The notes under the pieces were generated by a model. The model worked only from the letters and a program-made list of their open reading frames with translations. It had not been told where the DNA came from and did not search any database. Below are positions 6,893 to 14,611 of a stretch of DNA of 36,113 nucleotides, piece by piece. This DNA comes from Bacteroidia bacterium (GTDB taxonomy: Bacteria > Bacteroidota > Bacteroidia > Bacteroidales > GWF2-35-48), in contig JACREX010000225.1 in NCBI GenBank assembly GCA_016212695.1, positions 1 through 36,113 on the forward strand. Reading direction: 5' to 3'. A program made the translations under genes and the position numbers. Each line of letters begins with the position of its first letter. Position 1 is the stretch's first letter.

Positions 6893-8051
6893 CAACAGAA
6901 TCTCCTTCATTAATTTGGGTAACGCCTATCGGAACAAACATGACCCCGTCTGCCCCCGTCATCGCATGGATGTGTGCAGAGCCGTGGTAAATAATCGGGG
7001 TAACCGAACTGTCTTCTTCGATTTTAACAGGTATCAGCGATAAACGGTCTGATCTTTTCCGGGTATAGTTTATTGAAAGCGGCAGTTTAAGATTAATATG
7101 CCGGAATTCAAACCCCATGAGTTTATATAATAATGGTTTTACCAGCATTTCAAATTGAATGAAAGAAGAAACCGGGTTACCGGGTAATCCGAAACAATAA
7201 ACACGATTATGCTTTGCAAATACAGTGGGCCTTCCGGGCTGAACAGCAATACTTTCAAATAATGTTTCAAAACCAAGTTTTGACAATATTTGCGGAACAT
7301 AGTCAAAGTCGCCCATAGATACGCCGCCCGTGAGAATGATTACATCATTTTCTGTCATGGCCCGCGAGATTATTTTATAGGTTGCGTCTTCAGTATCTTC
7401 GGCAATACCTATATAATTTGGAATACATCCAATTTTTTTAATCTGTGCGATCAACTGGTAAGCATTACTGTTCCTTATTTGTGAGCCCTGTGGTTTTTTT
7501 TCCGGCTCCACTAGTTCATTCCCTGTAGAAATTATTCCAACACGTGGGCGCACAAAAACAAAAGGCTCCACAGACCCTACCGAAGCAAGTACCGCAATAT
7601 GTTCAGGCCCGATTAGGGTTCCTTTTTTAAGCACGGCATCCCCTTTTTTGACATCCTCGCCTTTAAAACAGATATTCGGGGCAGAATGATCTTTATGAAA
7701 TTTTATTTTACCGGAAGCGGTTTGTTCTGTATATTCAACCATCAGAATACAATCAGCTCCTTCGGGTATCATGGCCCCTGTCATGATTTTTGAGCATTGA
7801 TTCCATGATATTTTTTTTTCAGGAGATTTCCCGGCAGGTATCGTCTCGATAATTTCCAGTTCATTGCGGATATCTGCCATCCTGCATGCAAAGCCGTCAA
7901 CAGCCGTTTTATCAAACGGAGGCATGTCTGTATCCGAAACAACATCTTCTGCAAGAATCCTTCCGAAAGAATCTATAAAACCGGTTTTCTCCTTTACCGG
8001 GCAGGCTTCTGACTGCATTACAATCCGGGATGCTTCTTCAAACGAAATCAT
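6876..8051 (-). CDS. moeA: Molybdopterin molybdenumtransferase MoeA
   Basis: A 391-residue MoeA, which inserts molybdate into adenylylated molybdopterin. Recognisable blocks: DMPPFDKTAVDGFA near residues 42-55, the central MoCF-binding region with GIISTGNEL, IRNSNAYQL and ILTGGVSMGDFDYV (about residues 171-257), then VQPGRPTVFA and CFGLPGNPVSS. Length matches the family. It is the first gene of a moeA-moaA operon; its end overlaps the start of moaA. No molybdate transporter or molybdoenzyme lies in the window. Confidence 0.95.
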   Translation of the reverse strand: MISFEEASRIVMQSEACPVKEKTGFIDSFGRILAEDVVSDTDMPPFDKTAVDGFACRMADIRNELEIIETIPAGKSPEKKISWNQCSKIMTGAMIPEGADCILMVEYTEQTASGKIKFHKDHSAPNICFKGEDVKKGDAVLKKGTLIGPEHIAVLASVGSVEPFVFVRPRVGIISTGNELVEPEKKPQGSQIRNSNAYQLIAQIKKIGCIPNYIGIAEDTEDATYKIISRAMTENDVIILTGGVSMGDFDYVPQILSKLGFETLFESIAVQPGRPTVFAKHNRVYCFGLPGNPVSSFIQFEMLVKPLLYKLMGFEFRHINLKLPLSINYTRKRSDRLSLIPVKIEEDSSVTPIIYHGSAHIHAMTGADGVMFVPIGVTQINEGDSVDVRQI

Positions 8052-8094
8052 AGCTCAATTATACTTTGAATAGTTTAAATTATACATTAATTTA

Positions 8095-8215
8095 GGTAAT
8101 CAGTATTCAGTAATCGGTAACCGGTATAAAAACCACCGAATACCGTCCGCCGCAGGCGGAACCGAACACCGATTACCAACAGTTCAATGTCCTGCCTGCC
8201 GCAGGCAAGTATTTC
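8095..8215. repeat. Intergenic repeat cluster with two GC-rich palindromes
   Basis: The 257-bp gap between moeA and the methyltransferase gene holds AATCAGTATTCAGTAATCGG and ACCGATTACC units in opposite orientations. It also has two near-perfect palindromes, TCCGCC-GCA-GGCGGA (8146-8160) and TGCCTGC-C-GCAGGCA (8193-8207). These are the same families as at 2193 and 470-500. The GC-rich hairpins between divergent genes could also act as RNA structure, but there is no T-tract to call a terminator. Confidence 0.65.
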
Positions 8216-8263
8216 GTTTTTAATATATATTAAACTGTTTGTCCCTGCAAAAATGCAAAATAT

Positions 8264-8294
8264 TTTGATTATGCAGCGTAACTTTATACTTTTA
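8264..8294 (+). promoter_or_regulatory. Candidate promoter of the methyltransferase-cupin operon
   Basis: TTTG at 8264-8267, 19 bases, then TACTTTTA at 8287-8294, one mismatch from TAnnTTTG. Transcription would start close to 8301, leaving a very short leader before the ATG at 8309. Confidence 0.35.
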
Positions 8295-8308
8295 CGGAAA
8301 ATACTTTT

Positions 8309-9016
8309 ATGACCGGAAAACTTTATCTGATTCCCTCCCCGTTAGGCGACTGCCCTATTGATAACGTAATCCCGGTTTATATAAAGCATATAATTAATAC
8401 AATTGATATTTACATTGCAGAAGATGTCCGCACGGTGAGGCGTTATCTTAAAAAAGCAGGAATTGTAAAACCTGTTGACGAATTGATTTTTTTGATACTG
8501 AATGAACACACTCATGGCGCTGAAATCGGAAAACTCCTGAATCCCTTGCTCGAAGGGAAAAATATAGGGCTTGTTTCTGAAGCCGGCGTTCCGGCCATTG
8601 CCGATCCGGGCGCAGATATAGTCCGTCTTGCCCATGAAAAAAATATTGATGTGATACCTCTGACAGGCCCTTCATCCATATTACTGGCTATGATGGCTTC
8701 GGGGCTGAACGGGCAGAATTTTGCATTTGCCGGATATTTGCCTGTGCAGAAAAATGACAGGATAAAACAGATCAGGCATCTTGAAAAAAAGTCTGAAACT
8801 GAGAACCAGACGCAGATCTTTATCGAAGCGCCTTACCGGAACCAGCATTTAATTACCGATATTGTTGATAATTGCAATCCGAATACGTATCTTTGTATTG
8901 CCTGCGATATCACTCTTCACACTGAGTATATCAAAACAAAACAAATTAAAGACTGGAACAAGAATATACCGGATATAAATAAAAGACCTGCAATTTTTTT
9001 AATACATAAATTTTAA
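8309..9016 (+). CDS. RsmI-like SAM-dependent methyltransferase (tetrapyrrole methylase fold)
   Basis: A 235-residue member of the COG0313 family. RsmI itself 2'-O-methylates C1402 of 16S rRNA. Visible motifs: the N-terminal KLYLIPSPLGD, AEDVRTVRRYL, the SAM-binding loop LVSEAGVPAIADPGADIV, and PLTGPSSILLAMMASGL, followed by FAGYLP and FIEAPYRN. The usual RsmI is about 280 residues with a C-terminal helical domain; this short form lacks it, as in many Bacteroidota paralogues, so the exact rRNA target is not certain. First gene of a tight operon: five bases separate it from the cupin gene. Confidence 0.85.
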   Translation: MTGKLYLIPSPLGDCPIDNVIPVYIKHIINTIDIYIAEDVRTVRRYLKKAGIVKPVDELIFLILNEHTHGAEIGKLLNPLLEGKNIGLVSEAGVPAIADPGADIVRLAHEKNIDVIPLTGPSSILLAMMASGLNGQNFAFAGYLPVQKNDRIKQIRHLEKKSETENQTQIFIEAPYRNQHLITDIVDNCNPNTYLCIACDITLHTEYIKTKQIKDWNKNIPDINKRPAIFLIHKF

Positions 9017-9021
9017 CAACC

Positions 9022-9291
9022 ATGGCAAAAGTAAAAATTACAAAATTGACTAAAGAAGAGATTGAGAAAAAGGGCATTCCTCATTGGCCTGTATGGACAA
9101 AAGAAATTTCAAGATTCGACTGGTATTACGATTCAGCCGAACACTGCCAGATATTAGAAGGCGAAGTGGTGGTTCATACGGATGAAGGCGATTTCCGGAT
9201 CCATGCAGGTGATTTTGTTACCTTTGAAAAGGGATTGAAATGCGTTTGGGAAGTGAAAAAACCGATTCGGAAACATTATAATTTTGATTAG
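9022..9291 (+). CDS. Small cupin-domain protein
   Basis: An 89-residue single-domain cupin of the Cupin_3 (PF05899) type. After a Lys-rich N-terminus and HWPVW, the barrel reads CQILEGEVVVHTDEGDF (about residues 47-63) and IHAGDFVTFEKGLKCVWEV (about 65-83). This class is used by ureidoglycine aminohydrolase-like proteins and many uncharacterised small proteins, so the substrate cannot be given. It lies between the methyltransferase and a membrane-anchored unknown, with five-base gaps on each side, so the three are probably co-transcribed. Confidence 0.85.
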   Translation: MAKVKITKLTKEEIEKKGIPHWPVWTKEISRFDWYYDSAEHCQILEGEVVVHTDEGDFRIHAGDFVTFEKGLKCVWEVKKPIRKHYNFD

Positions 9292-9296
9292 TAATT

Positions 9297-9707
9297 ATGA
9301 AAAAAATTATTCTTATTACAATTCTTGTATTGATCGTAGCCGGCATTATCTATTTATTTTATAATGCGTATGCCAATAAAGTTCAGCGTATTAAAGATCT
9401 GGAGAACCAGGTAAATAAAGAAGGCACCCAATTGGCAAAACTTAAAGTTACCAAAGATTCTTTGCAGCGGATTAATTTCTTCTTATCAAGATATCGTGGA
9501 CTAACAGACGCCATGTTTTACAGGGATTCATTAAGGATACCTTTAAAATATAAAATTGGCGACCGGGTTTATCTGAAAAGGGATTCATCGAAAGTTACCG
9601 TCACGGATGTGATTATAGGTGGAAGCCGGTATGATTTTTATGTAAAATACAAGGTTTTGTTTAAAGATAAAACAACAGAGGAAGTAATCCCTGAATTAAT
9701 TTACTAG
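9297..9707 (+). CDS. Membrane-anchored coiled-coil protein of unknown function
   Basis: A 136-residue protein I do not recognise. It has one N-terminal membrane segment (IILITILVLIVAGIIYLFY, residues 4-22), a charged heptad-like stretch (VQRIKDLENQVNKEGTQLAKL) that should form a short coiled coil, and a C-terminal beta-rich part (KYKIGDRVYLKRDSSKVTVT ... YDFYVKYKVLF) that resembles a small barrel or SH3-like fold. Last gene of the RsmI-like/cupin operon. It converges with the next gene, leaving two bases between the stop codons. Confidence 0.75.
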   Translation: MKKIILITILVLIVAGIIYLFYNAYANKVQRIKDLENQVNKEGTQLAKLKVTKDSLQRINFFLSRYRGLTDAMFYRDSLRIPLKYKIGDRVYLKRDSSKVTVTDVIIGGSRYDFYVKYKVLFKDKTTEEVIPELIY

Positions 9708-9709
9708 AA

Positions 9710-10309
9710 TCAATATTTTCTTTTATCTGTTTTCTGCCCCAGTTCCGCTCTCACATTGAAGCCGAAAATTATTACATCATTAAAGCCAACCCCTGTATAA
9801 AGGCCAATGGCTTGCGGCATCTTTTTTAAAGAAGGGAATCTGAACCCGGCAGAAAAGTATATGGCGGTTGTATTATCAGACCAGGTAGTTTTAGTGGGAT
9901 CATATAAATTCTTTTTTTCATATTTAATGGGATAGTAGCCGAGACCGAGACAGGTATAAAACCCGAATTTACTTTTTGAATTTTTTGTAGCGGCCAGGCC
10001 ATAATTAAAATTAGCCGCCACTGCAAAATCGTAATATACGGTTGTGCCGGTATAGCTGTTTCCCCATGCTGTAAACGAAACAGGTACATCAACAGAGAGC
10101 GTTGCATCACTTGAAAACCTTACAACATTTAACCTCGGAAAATAGGAGAACAAAGGTAATCCTGCATTTCCTGCCGGAGTTAAAGCAATTAAATATCCTA
10201 TTCCAAGTGCATGATTGTATTCAATGCTGGATTGTTTTTTTCCCCATTGCGCAAAGGAAAAATCAGCGCAGATCATCAGGGTTAATAAGGTAATAATAAT
10301 TCTTTTCAT
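9710..10309 (-). CDS. Small outer-membrane beta-barrel protein
   Basis: About 199 residues counted from the Met at 10309, which starts a clean signal peptide (MKRIIITLLTLMICADFSFAQ). An in-frame Met at 10330 would add MNLFIYI and is less likely. The mature part alternates aromatic and polar residues in short strands (ALGIGYLIALTP, VYYDFAVAANFNYGL, FGFYTCLGLGYYP, AIYFSAGFRFP, VIIFGFNVRAELG), as in 8-10-stranded OMP barrels. No specific family is recognised. Confidence 0.75.
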   Translation of the reverse strand: MKRIIITLLTLMICADFSFAQWGKKQSSIEYNHALGIGYLIALTPAGNAGLPLFSYFPRLNVVRFSSDATLSVDVPVSFTAWGNSYTGTTVYYDFAVAANFNYGLAATKNSKSKFGFYTCLGLGYYPIKYEKKNLYDPTKTTWSDNTTAIYFSAGFRFPSLKKMPQAIGLYTGVGFNDVIIFGFNVRAELGQKTDKRKY

Positions 10310-10347
10310 AATATAGATAAATAGGTTCATTCAAATTTTTACCGTAT

Positions 10348-10377
10348 CAAATATTTGTAAAAATATATATTTTCAAA
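10348..10377 (-). promoter_or_regulatory. Candidate promoter of the small outer-membrane barrel gene
   Basis: On the minus strand TTTG (10377-10374), 18 bases, AATATTTG (10355-10348). One mismatch to TAnnTTTG. It would give a leader of roughly 30 bases to the ATG at 10309. Confidence 0.35.
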
Positions 10378-10392
10378 GAAAAAAACAAGACT

Positions 10393-11715
10393 TTAAAGGA
10401 AAGCTAAGGCTTTTTCCACCCTGATGCCCCTCGATCCTTTTATTAATATGGATGAGCTTTTTATCGGATGTTCCCTTATCCATTCGCAAAACTGATCTAT
10501 CTGATCAAAGGTTTTAAATCCGGAATTTTCAGCAGCTTTGACAAAAGACTTACCAATTAAATATACACTGCTGCAATTTTTTTTCTTTAATAAATTAATG
10601 ATCCCGATATGTTCTTCGTCGCTGAATTCTCCTAGTTCTAACATATCGCCTAAAATAAAAGTTTTTTCGGTTGCATCCATAGTAAGGAAGTTTTCAATAG
10701 ATGCAGCCATACTGGTCGGGTTGGCATTGTAAGCATCCATGAAGATCGTGTTATGTTTTGTTTTTAATAACTGGGATCTGTTATTATCCGGTGCATATTT
10801 TTCAACAGCCTCTTTAATTTTTTGAGCGTCCACATTAAAATAATATCCGGCGCAGACAGCCGCCAGTAAATTTTCGCAATTGTATTCGCCGATTAAATTT
10901 GATTTTATACGAATATTCTTATCCGTAGTAATAGCAACCGTTTGAGTTGGCATTTCGTTCAGCGAAACGGTAACTTCTAAAAATGGATTCGATGAAATAT
11001 TTTCTGCCTTACATTGTGCGCCGGCAGATCTGCCATATGTAATATAATCCCTGTTTCCGATCAGTCGGGTTAAAATTATATTGTCTGAGTTTGCAAATAT
11101 CTTTCCATTATTCAATTTAAGATGATCATAAAGTTCGCTTTTTGTTTTTATCACACCCTCCATGGAACCGAATCCTTCAAGATGCGCCTTCCCGATATTC
11201 GTTATAAGTCCAAAATTGGGTTGGGCAATTTCACAGAGAAATTTTATTTCGCCGGGATGATTAGCGCCCATTTCAATGATTGCAATTTCCGTTTTATTTG
11301 TAATGGATAGAATCGTTAACGGAACGCCGATATGATTATTCAGATTGCCTTTAGTATAATGTATATTGTATTTTTTTGCAAGAACTGCGCCGAGCAATTC
11401 TTTTGTAGTTGTTTTTCCATTAGTCCCGGTAATGCCGATAACAGGTATGGATAAGTGAGTTCTATGGATTCTTGCTAAATCCTGTAGTGTTGCCAGAACA
11501 TTATCTACTAAAATAATATTTTTGTCTGCGGCAAATTTTTTTTCATCAACAACAGCAAATGCGCAGCCTTTATTTAAAGCAGTCTGGGCAAATTCGTTGC
11601 CATTGAAATTAGCTCCTTTTAAAGCGAAAAAAATGGAATTAACAGTAAGGTTTCGGGTGTCTGTAGTGATGGATGGATATTGCAGATATAATTTATATAA
11701 ATCTGAAATTATCAT
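10393..11715 (-). CDS. murF: UDP-N-acetylmuramoyl-tripeptide--D-alanyl-D-alanine ligase MurF
   Basis: A Mur ligase for the last cytoplasmic step of peptidoglycan precursor synthesis, adding D-Ala-D-Ala to the UDP-MurNAc-tripeptide. Three domains show: an N-terminal UDP-binding part with SITTDTRNL and FFALKGANFNG, the ATPase core with GITGTNGKTTTKELL, NHIGVPLTIL and IIEMGANHPGEI, and a C-terminal domain beginning DAYNANPTSM and FILGDMLELG. The start is set at the Met at 11715 (MIISDLYKLY), giving 440 residues. The longer frame to 11757 would begin inside a terminator hairpin. It follows gldJ on the same strand, an arrangement I recall from other gliding Bacteroidota. Confidence 0.95.
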   Translation of the reverse strand: MIISDLYKLYLQYPSITTDTRNLTVNSIFFALKGANFNGNEFAQTALNKGCAFAVVDEKKFAADKNIILVDNVLATLQDLARIHRTHLSIPVIGITGTNGKTTTKELLGAVLAKKYNIHYTKGNLNNHIGVPLTILSITNKTEIAIIEMGANHPGEIKFLCEIAQPNFGLITNIGKAHLEGFGSMEGVIKTKSELYDHLKLNNGKIFANSDNIILTRLIGNRDYITYGRSAGAQCKAENISSNPFLEVTVSLNEMPTQTVAITTDKNIRIKSNLIGEYNCENLLAAVCAGYYFNVDAQKIKEAVEKYAPDNNRSQLLKTKHNTIFMDAYNANPTSMAASIENFLTMDATEKTFILGDMLELGEFSDEEHIGIINLLKKKNCSSVYLIGKSFVKAAENSGFKTFDQIDQFCEWIREHPIKSSSILIKGSRGIRVEKALAFL

Positions 11716-11746
11716 AATGAAATATTTTATTGCCTGATAAAAATAA

Positions 11747-11776
11747 AAAAACCTCATAAATTTTCATGAGGTTTTT
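11747..11776 (-). terminator. Hairpin terminator between gldJ and murF
   Basis: AAAAACCTCAT (11747-11757) and ATGAGGTTTTT (11766-11776) form an 11-bp perfect stem with an 8-base loop. A T-run follows the stem on either strand. It lies 24 bases past the gldJ stop and 31 bases before the murF start, so it can end the porP-gldJ transcript while allowing some readthrough. Confidence 0.75.
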
Positions 11777-11800
11777 TAATGAATTTTATTTGGAAATTAT

Positions 11801-13384
11801 TTATTTGTTACCAACCGGGCTTCCAACGCGAACCATGGCGCAGCGGAACCCGAGGTCTGCGGTTCTTTGCCTTTGGTCCAAGTATCTTCTTGAACCGGGA
11901 GTCATCCAGTAAGCGCGGTCTTTCCATGAACCGCCCTTATAAATCCTTGCATTATCATTAATCATGGATCGCATCTCTTTACCTCTTATTCTGTAAGTCG
12001 GTTCTTTGGATTTATCCCATGTGCCTTTAATAGGATCATAGTTTTCGCCATAAAAATACATATTAGATGATCCTGCTGTTTTTTCTTTAGGATTACTGGC
12101 AGTATTCCAGTCCGCGCCGGCAGAACCGCCGCCAACAACAGATGATTCCCAGTCTCCGTCTAAATAGTTGATATTATCGGAAGAGTTGTAGTTTCGGCGG
12201 TCGTATGATTCTTCATCTGTTACTTTTCTCCACTGGATTCTTCCTAAGCTGTCTTTGTCGAGAATTTCTCCGGTAGTAGAGTCTCTCATCTGTGTCGTAT
12301 AAACATTCCCTCTGAAAGGTCTGAATTCGTTGGCATCTTCAGAAGACATCGGCCTGTAAACATCCATTACCCATTCATTAACATTTCCTGCCATGCAATA
12401 CAGGCCATAGTCATTTGGCCAGTATGCATCCACGGGAGCCGTAATGTCTGCCCGGTCGTTAAGCGCTCCTGCAACCCCCATGTTGTCTCCTCTTCCGCGC
12501 ATGGAGTTAGCCATAAATAAACCCTGGCTTGAAGATTCGTCATTTCTGATATAGTGACCGCCCCATGGATATAATCTTCTTTCAAAAATACGCTCCTGAG
12601 CTTTCATTTCTCCAATCAGGGCAAGAGCGGCAAATTCCCATTCAGCTTCAGTAGGGAGCCTGTACCGCGGAAGGAAAACACCGTCTTCCATTCTCACTTT
12701 ACGTTTGTCTTTATTAGGATCTAGATCTTCGAGCATCCCCTGATTTCTGGGATTCACTAAACCATCATATTTGCCTGCCAGGTATGCATCGGTATTAAAG
12801 TTATTATCGCCGTTTTGGTTTGGGTCCCACATCAGAAGCCCCGTCTTTTCAACAAGAATCCATTCGTTGACCCGGTCTGTTCTCCATGCGCAATAGTCGT
12901 TGCACTGAAGCCAGTTTACACCTACAACCGGATAATTCATATAGGCGGGATGGCGTAAATAAAGTTCCACCATGGGTTCATTGTATGCTAATTTTTCTCT
13001 CCATACCAGAGTGTCAGGAAGCGCTTTTTTGTAAACCTCGGGATAATCAGTGAATACCCGGGTTAACCAATATAAATATTCGCGGTAGTCTACGTTTTTT
13101 ACTTCGGTCTGGTCTATATAAAACGAAGATACGGTAACACGGCGCGGAACATTATTCCAGTCATATATCACGTCTTGTTCGGTTCTTCCCATTGTAAAAG
13201 TACCGCCCTCAATTAATACTAATCCAGGGCCTGTTTCCTGTTCTACATAATCAGGTACGTCAAATCCTCCATTTTCAGAATCGTTATAAGCCCATCCTGT
13301 GGTGTTAGAAACCTTTTCTTTGCATGATATTGAGATGATCAACATCAATGCAATCATGAAAGAAATTTTTAATTTAGTACTCAT
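11801..13384 (-). CDS. gldJ: Gliding motility / T9SS lipoprotein GldJ
   Basis: About 527 residues from the Met at 13384, which begins a lipoprotein signal (MSTKLKISFMIALMLIISISC). The body is a formylglycine-generating-enzyme-like (SUMF1) fold: LVLIEGGTFTMGRTEQDV near the start, FYIDQTEVKNVDYREYL, YPVVGVNWLQCNDYCAW, PRYRLPTEAEWEFAA, ITAPVDAYWPNDYGLYCMAGNVNEWV, YKGGSWKDRAYW and the end LGFRCAMV. GldJ-type proteins are structural members of the gliding/T9SS apparatus and are not known to oxidise sulfatases. Extra loops, such as the stretch from MRDSTTG to SSNMYFYGENYD, match GldJ more than GldK. It follows the PorP/SprF gene by 35 bases and precedes murF. Confidence 0.93.
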   Translation of the reverse strand: MSTKLKISFMIALMLIISISCKEKVSNTTGWAYNDSENGGFDVPDYVEQETGPGLVLIEGGTFTMGRTEQDVIYDWNNVPRRVTVSSFYIDQTEVKNVDYREYLYWLTRVFTDYPEVYKKALPDTLVWREKLAYNEPMVELYLRHPAYMNYPVVGVNWLQCNDYCAWRTDRVNEWILVEKTGLLMWDPNQNGDNNFNTDAYLAGKYDGLVNPRNQGMLEDLDPNKDKRKVRMEDGVFLPRYRLPTEAEWEFAALALIGEMKAQERIFERRLYPWGGHYIRNDESSSQGLFMANSMRGRGDNMGVAGALNDRADITAPVDAYWPNDYGLYCMAGNVNEWVMDVYRPMSSEDANEFRPFRGNVYTTQMRDSTTGEILDKDSLGRIQWRKVTDEESYDRRNYNSSDNINYLDGDWESSVVGGGSAGADWNTASNPKEKTAGSSNMYFYGENYDPIKGTWDKSKEPTYRIRGKEMRSMINDNARIYKGGSWKDRAYWMTPGSRRYLDQRQRTADLGFRCAMVRVGSPVGNK

Positions 13385-13419
13385 AAATATATGGGTTTTG
13401 ATTATATACAATAATATAA

Positions 13420-14406
13420 CTAAAAAGAAGGGCAACTTATTGTCCTGAATTTCTTTTTTGGCGTTCTGCAGTTAAAGGTTGCAGATAACGTGACTTCATG
13501 TGCGCCTAATGTCTGGTTTCTCAGTTTTGAGACAGTTAAGTCATAACTGTAAGAGAATTTGAATTTATCCTGAACAAAGCCAAGCAACATGATGAATGCA
13601 TCATAATGGAAGTTAAAGTTTTGTCTGAACCAGATACCGCCGCATATAGAATTTCTGTTAAGATAAAAACCGTAATTCAACTGTTGGAATCTCTGCTGTT
13701 GTTGAAACAGAATGTTTGGAGAAATAGAAAGTTCATTTCTTTTAAATCTCATACTTGACAGAGGAATGGTTGTTCCGAAATGGACAGTATATTTTCTTGG
13801 CAATACGGCATCGCTATTTCCTCTGAACGATTCGGACGGTTCTGTTAAATGATGTACGGCAAAACCAAAATAGGATGTTTTATTATAACCGATAAGGCCG
13901 GCTGAAAAATCGAAAAACCCATTTGTATTATCCGTAGGGACAGAAGTCTCAGCAGTCTGATAAATCGGGCCATACAAAGGATGGATCATATCGGGAAAAA
14001 TAAAATCCATTTTTAATTGTCGCTGAATGTATGATGCCTGGAAGCCTCCTTTCAATGCGAAGTTTCGGGTAATGGGGGCTGTATATGCGTACATTCCGTT
14101 AATATATAATGTTTTTATCGCGCCGTCTCCCTGAACATCCTGCATAATGTGCAGGCCGCAGCCCCCTTCAAGTTTATTCACATGCTGATCGTAAGAACCG
14201 CTGTATGTAACATAGGTAGAGCCAAGGGCCGGCCATTGATTTCGGTATGCTACGTTTACCCTGGGGCATCGTTCTGAACCGGCAAACGCAGGATTTAAAT
14301 ACAATGGATTTGCGTAAAACTGGCTGAATTGGGGATCTTGTGCCTGAACAAAATCAATCTTAATTATAAGTAAAGTAACTATTATTACTAAGAAGCGTTT
14401 TATCAT
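13420..14406 (-). CDS. PorP/SprF family type IX secretion outer-membrane protein
   Basis: About 328 residues from the Met at 14406, giving a signal peptide MIKRFLVIIVTLLIIKIDFVQA. The mature N-terminus QDPQFSQFYANPLYLNPAFAG is diagnostic for the PorP/SprF family. Further strands include VNVAYRNQWP, LKGGFQASYIQRQL, DFSAGLIGYNKTSYFGFAVHHLTEP and FKFSYSYDLTVSKL, the typical course of the barrel. Paralogues in this family serve different cargo or bind the periplasmic T9SS core; being next to gldJ suggests a housekeeping role. It is first in the unit with gldJ, and shares a divergent intergenic region with porU. An in-frame Met at 14436 is an alternative start. Confidence 0.92.
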   Translation of the reverse strand: MIKRFLVIIVTLLIIKIDFVQAQDPQFSQFYANPLYLNPAFAGSERCPRVNVAYRNQWPALGSTYVTYSGSYDQHVNKLEGGCGLHIMQDVQGDGAIKTLYINGMYAYTAPITRNFALKGGFQASYIQRQLKMDFIFPDMIHPLYGPIYQTAETSVPTDNTNGFFDFSAGLIGYNKTSYFGFAVHHLTEPSESFRGNSDAVLPRKYTVHFGTTIPLSSMRFKRNELSISPNILFQQQQRFQQLNYGFYLNRNSICGGIWFRQNFNFHYDAFIMLLGFVQDKFKFSYSYDLTVSKLRNQTLGAHEVTLSATFNCRTPKKKFRTISCPSF

Positions 14407-14436
14407 TACATTAAATATTGATATTGAATTTTGCAA

Positions 14437-14611
14437 TTATAATAAATATTTTTAATTTAAACCAAATATTTATTGATATCATTTGAGATTTTACAATAAT
14501 AATAAAAATTAACCGTTTTTGAAAAATATGTTATCTTGTATTTTTAAAATTTTATACAATAATACGAAAATTTTATTATTGTTAATAATTTGTTGAAAAA
14601 AATTATAAAAA
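14437..14611. promoter_or_regulatory. Divergent AT-rich promoter region between porP-gldJ and porU
   Basis: The 175-bp gap is almost pure A/T. For porU, TTTG at 14518-14521 is followed by 17 bases and TATTTTTA (14539-14546), one mismatch from TAnnTTTG; this would leave a leader of about 60 bases. No equally good pair was found for the minus-strand unit; AATATTTG near 14469-14462 is the nearest -7 match. Shared control of the two T9SS units from this region is an inference. Confidence 0.4.

Noticed and set aside
11801..13384. gldJ product as an active formylglycine-generating enzyme
   Set aside because: The fold matches, but the GldJ-specific insertions, lipobox and T9SS setting point to a structural gliding protein, and I see no catalytic Cys pair.
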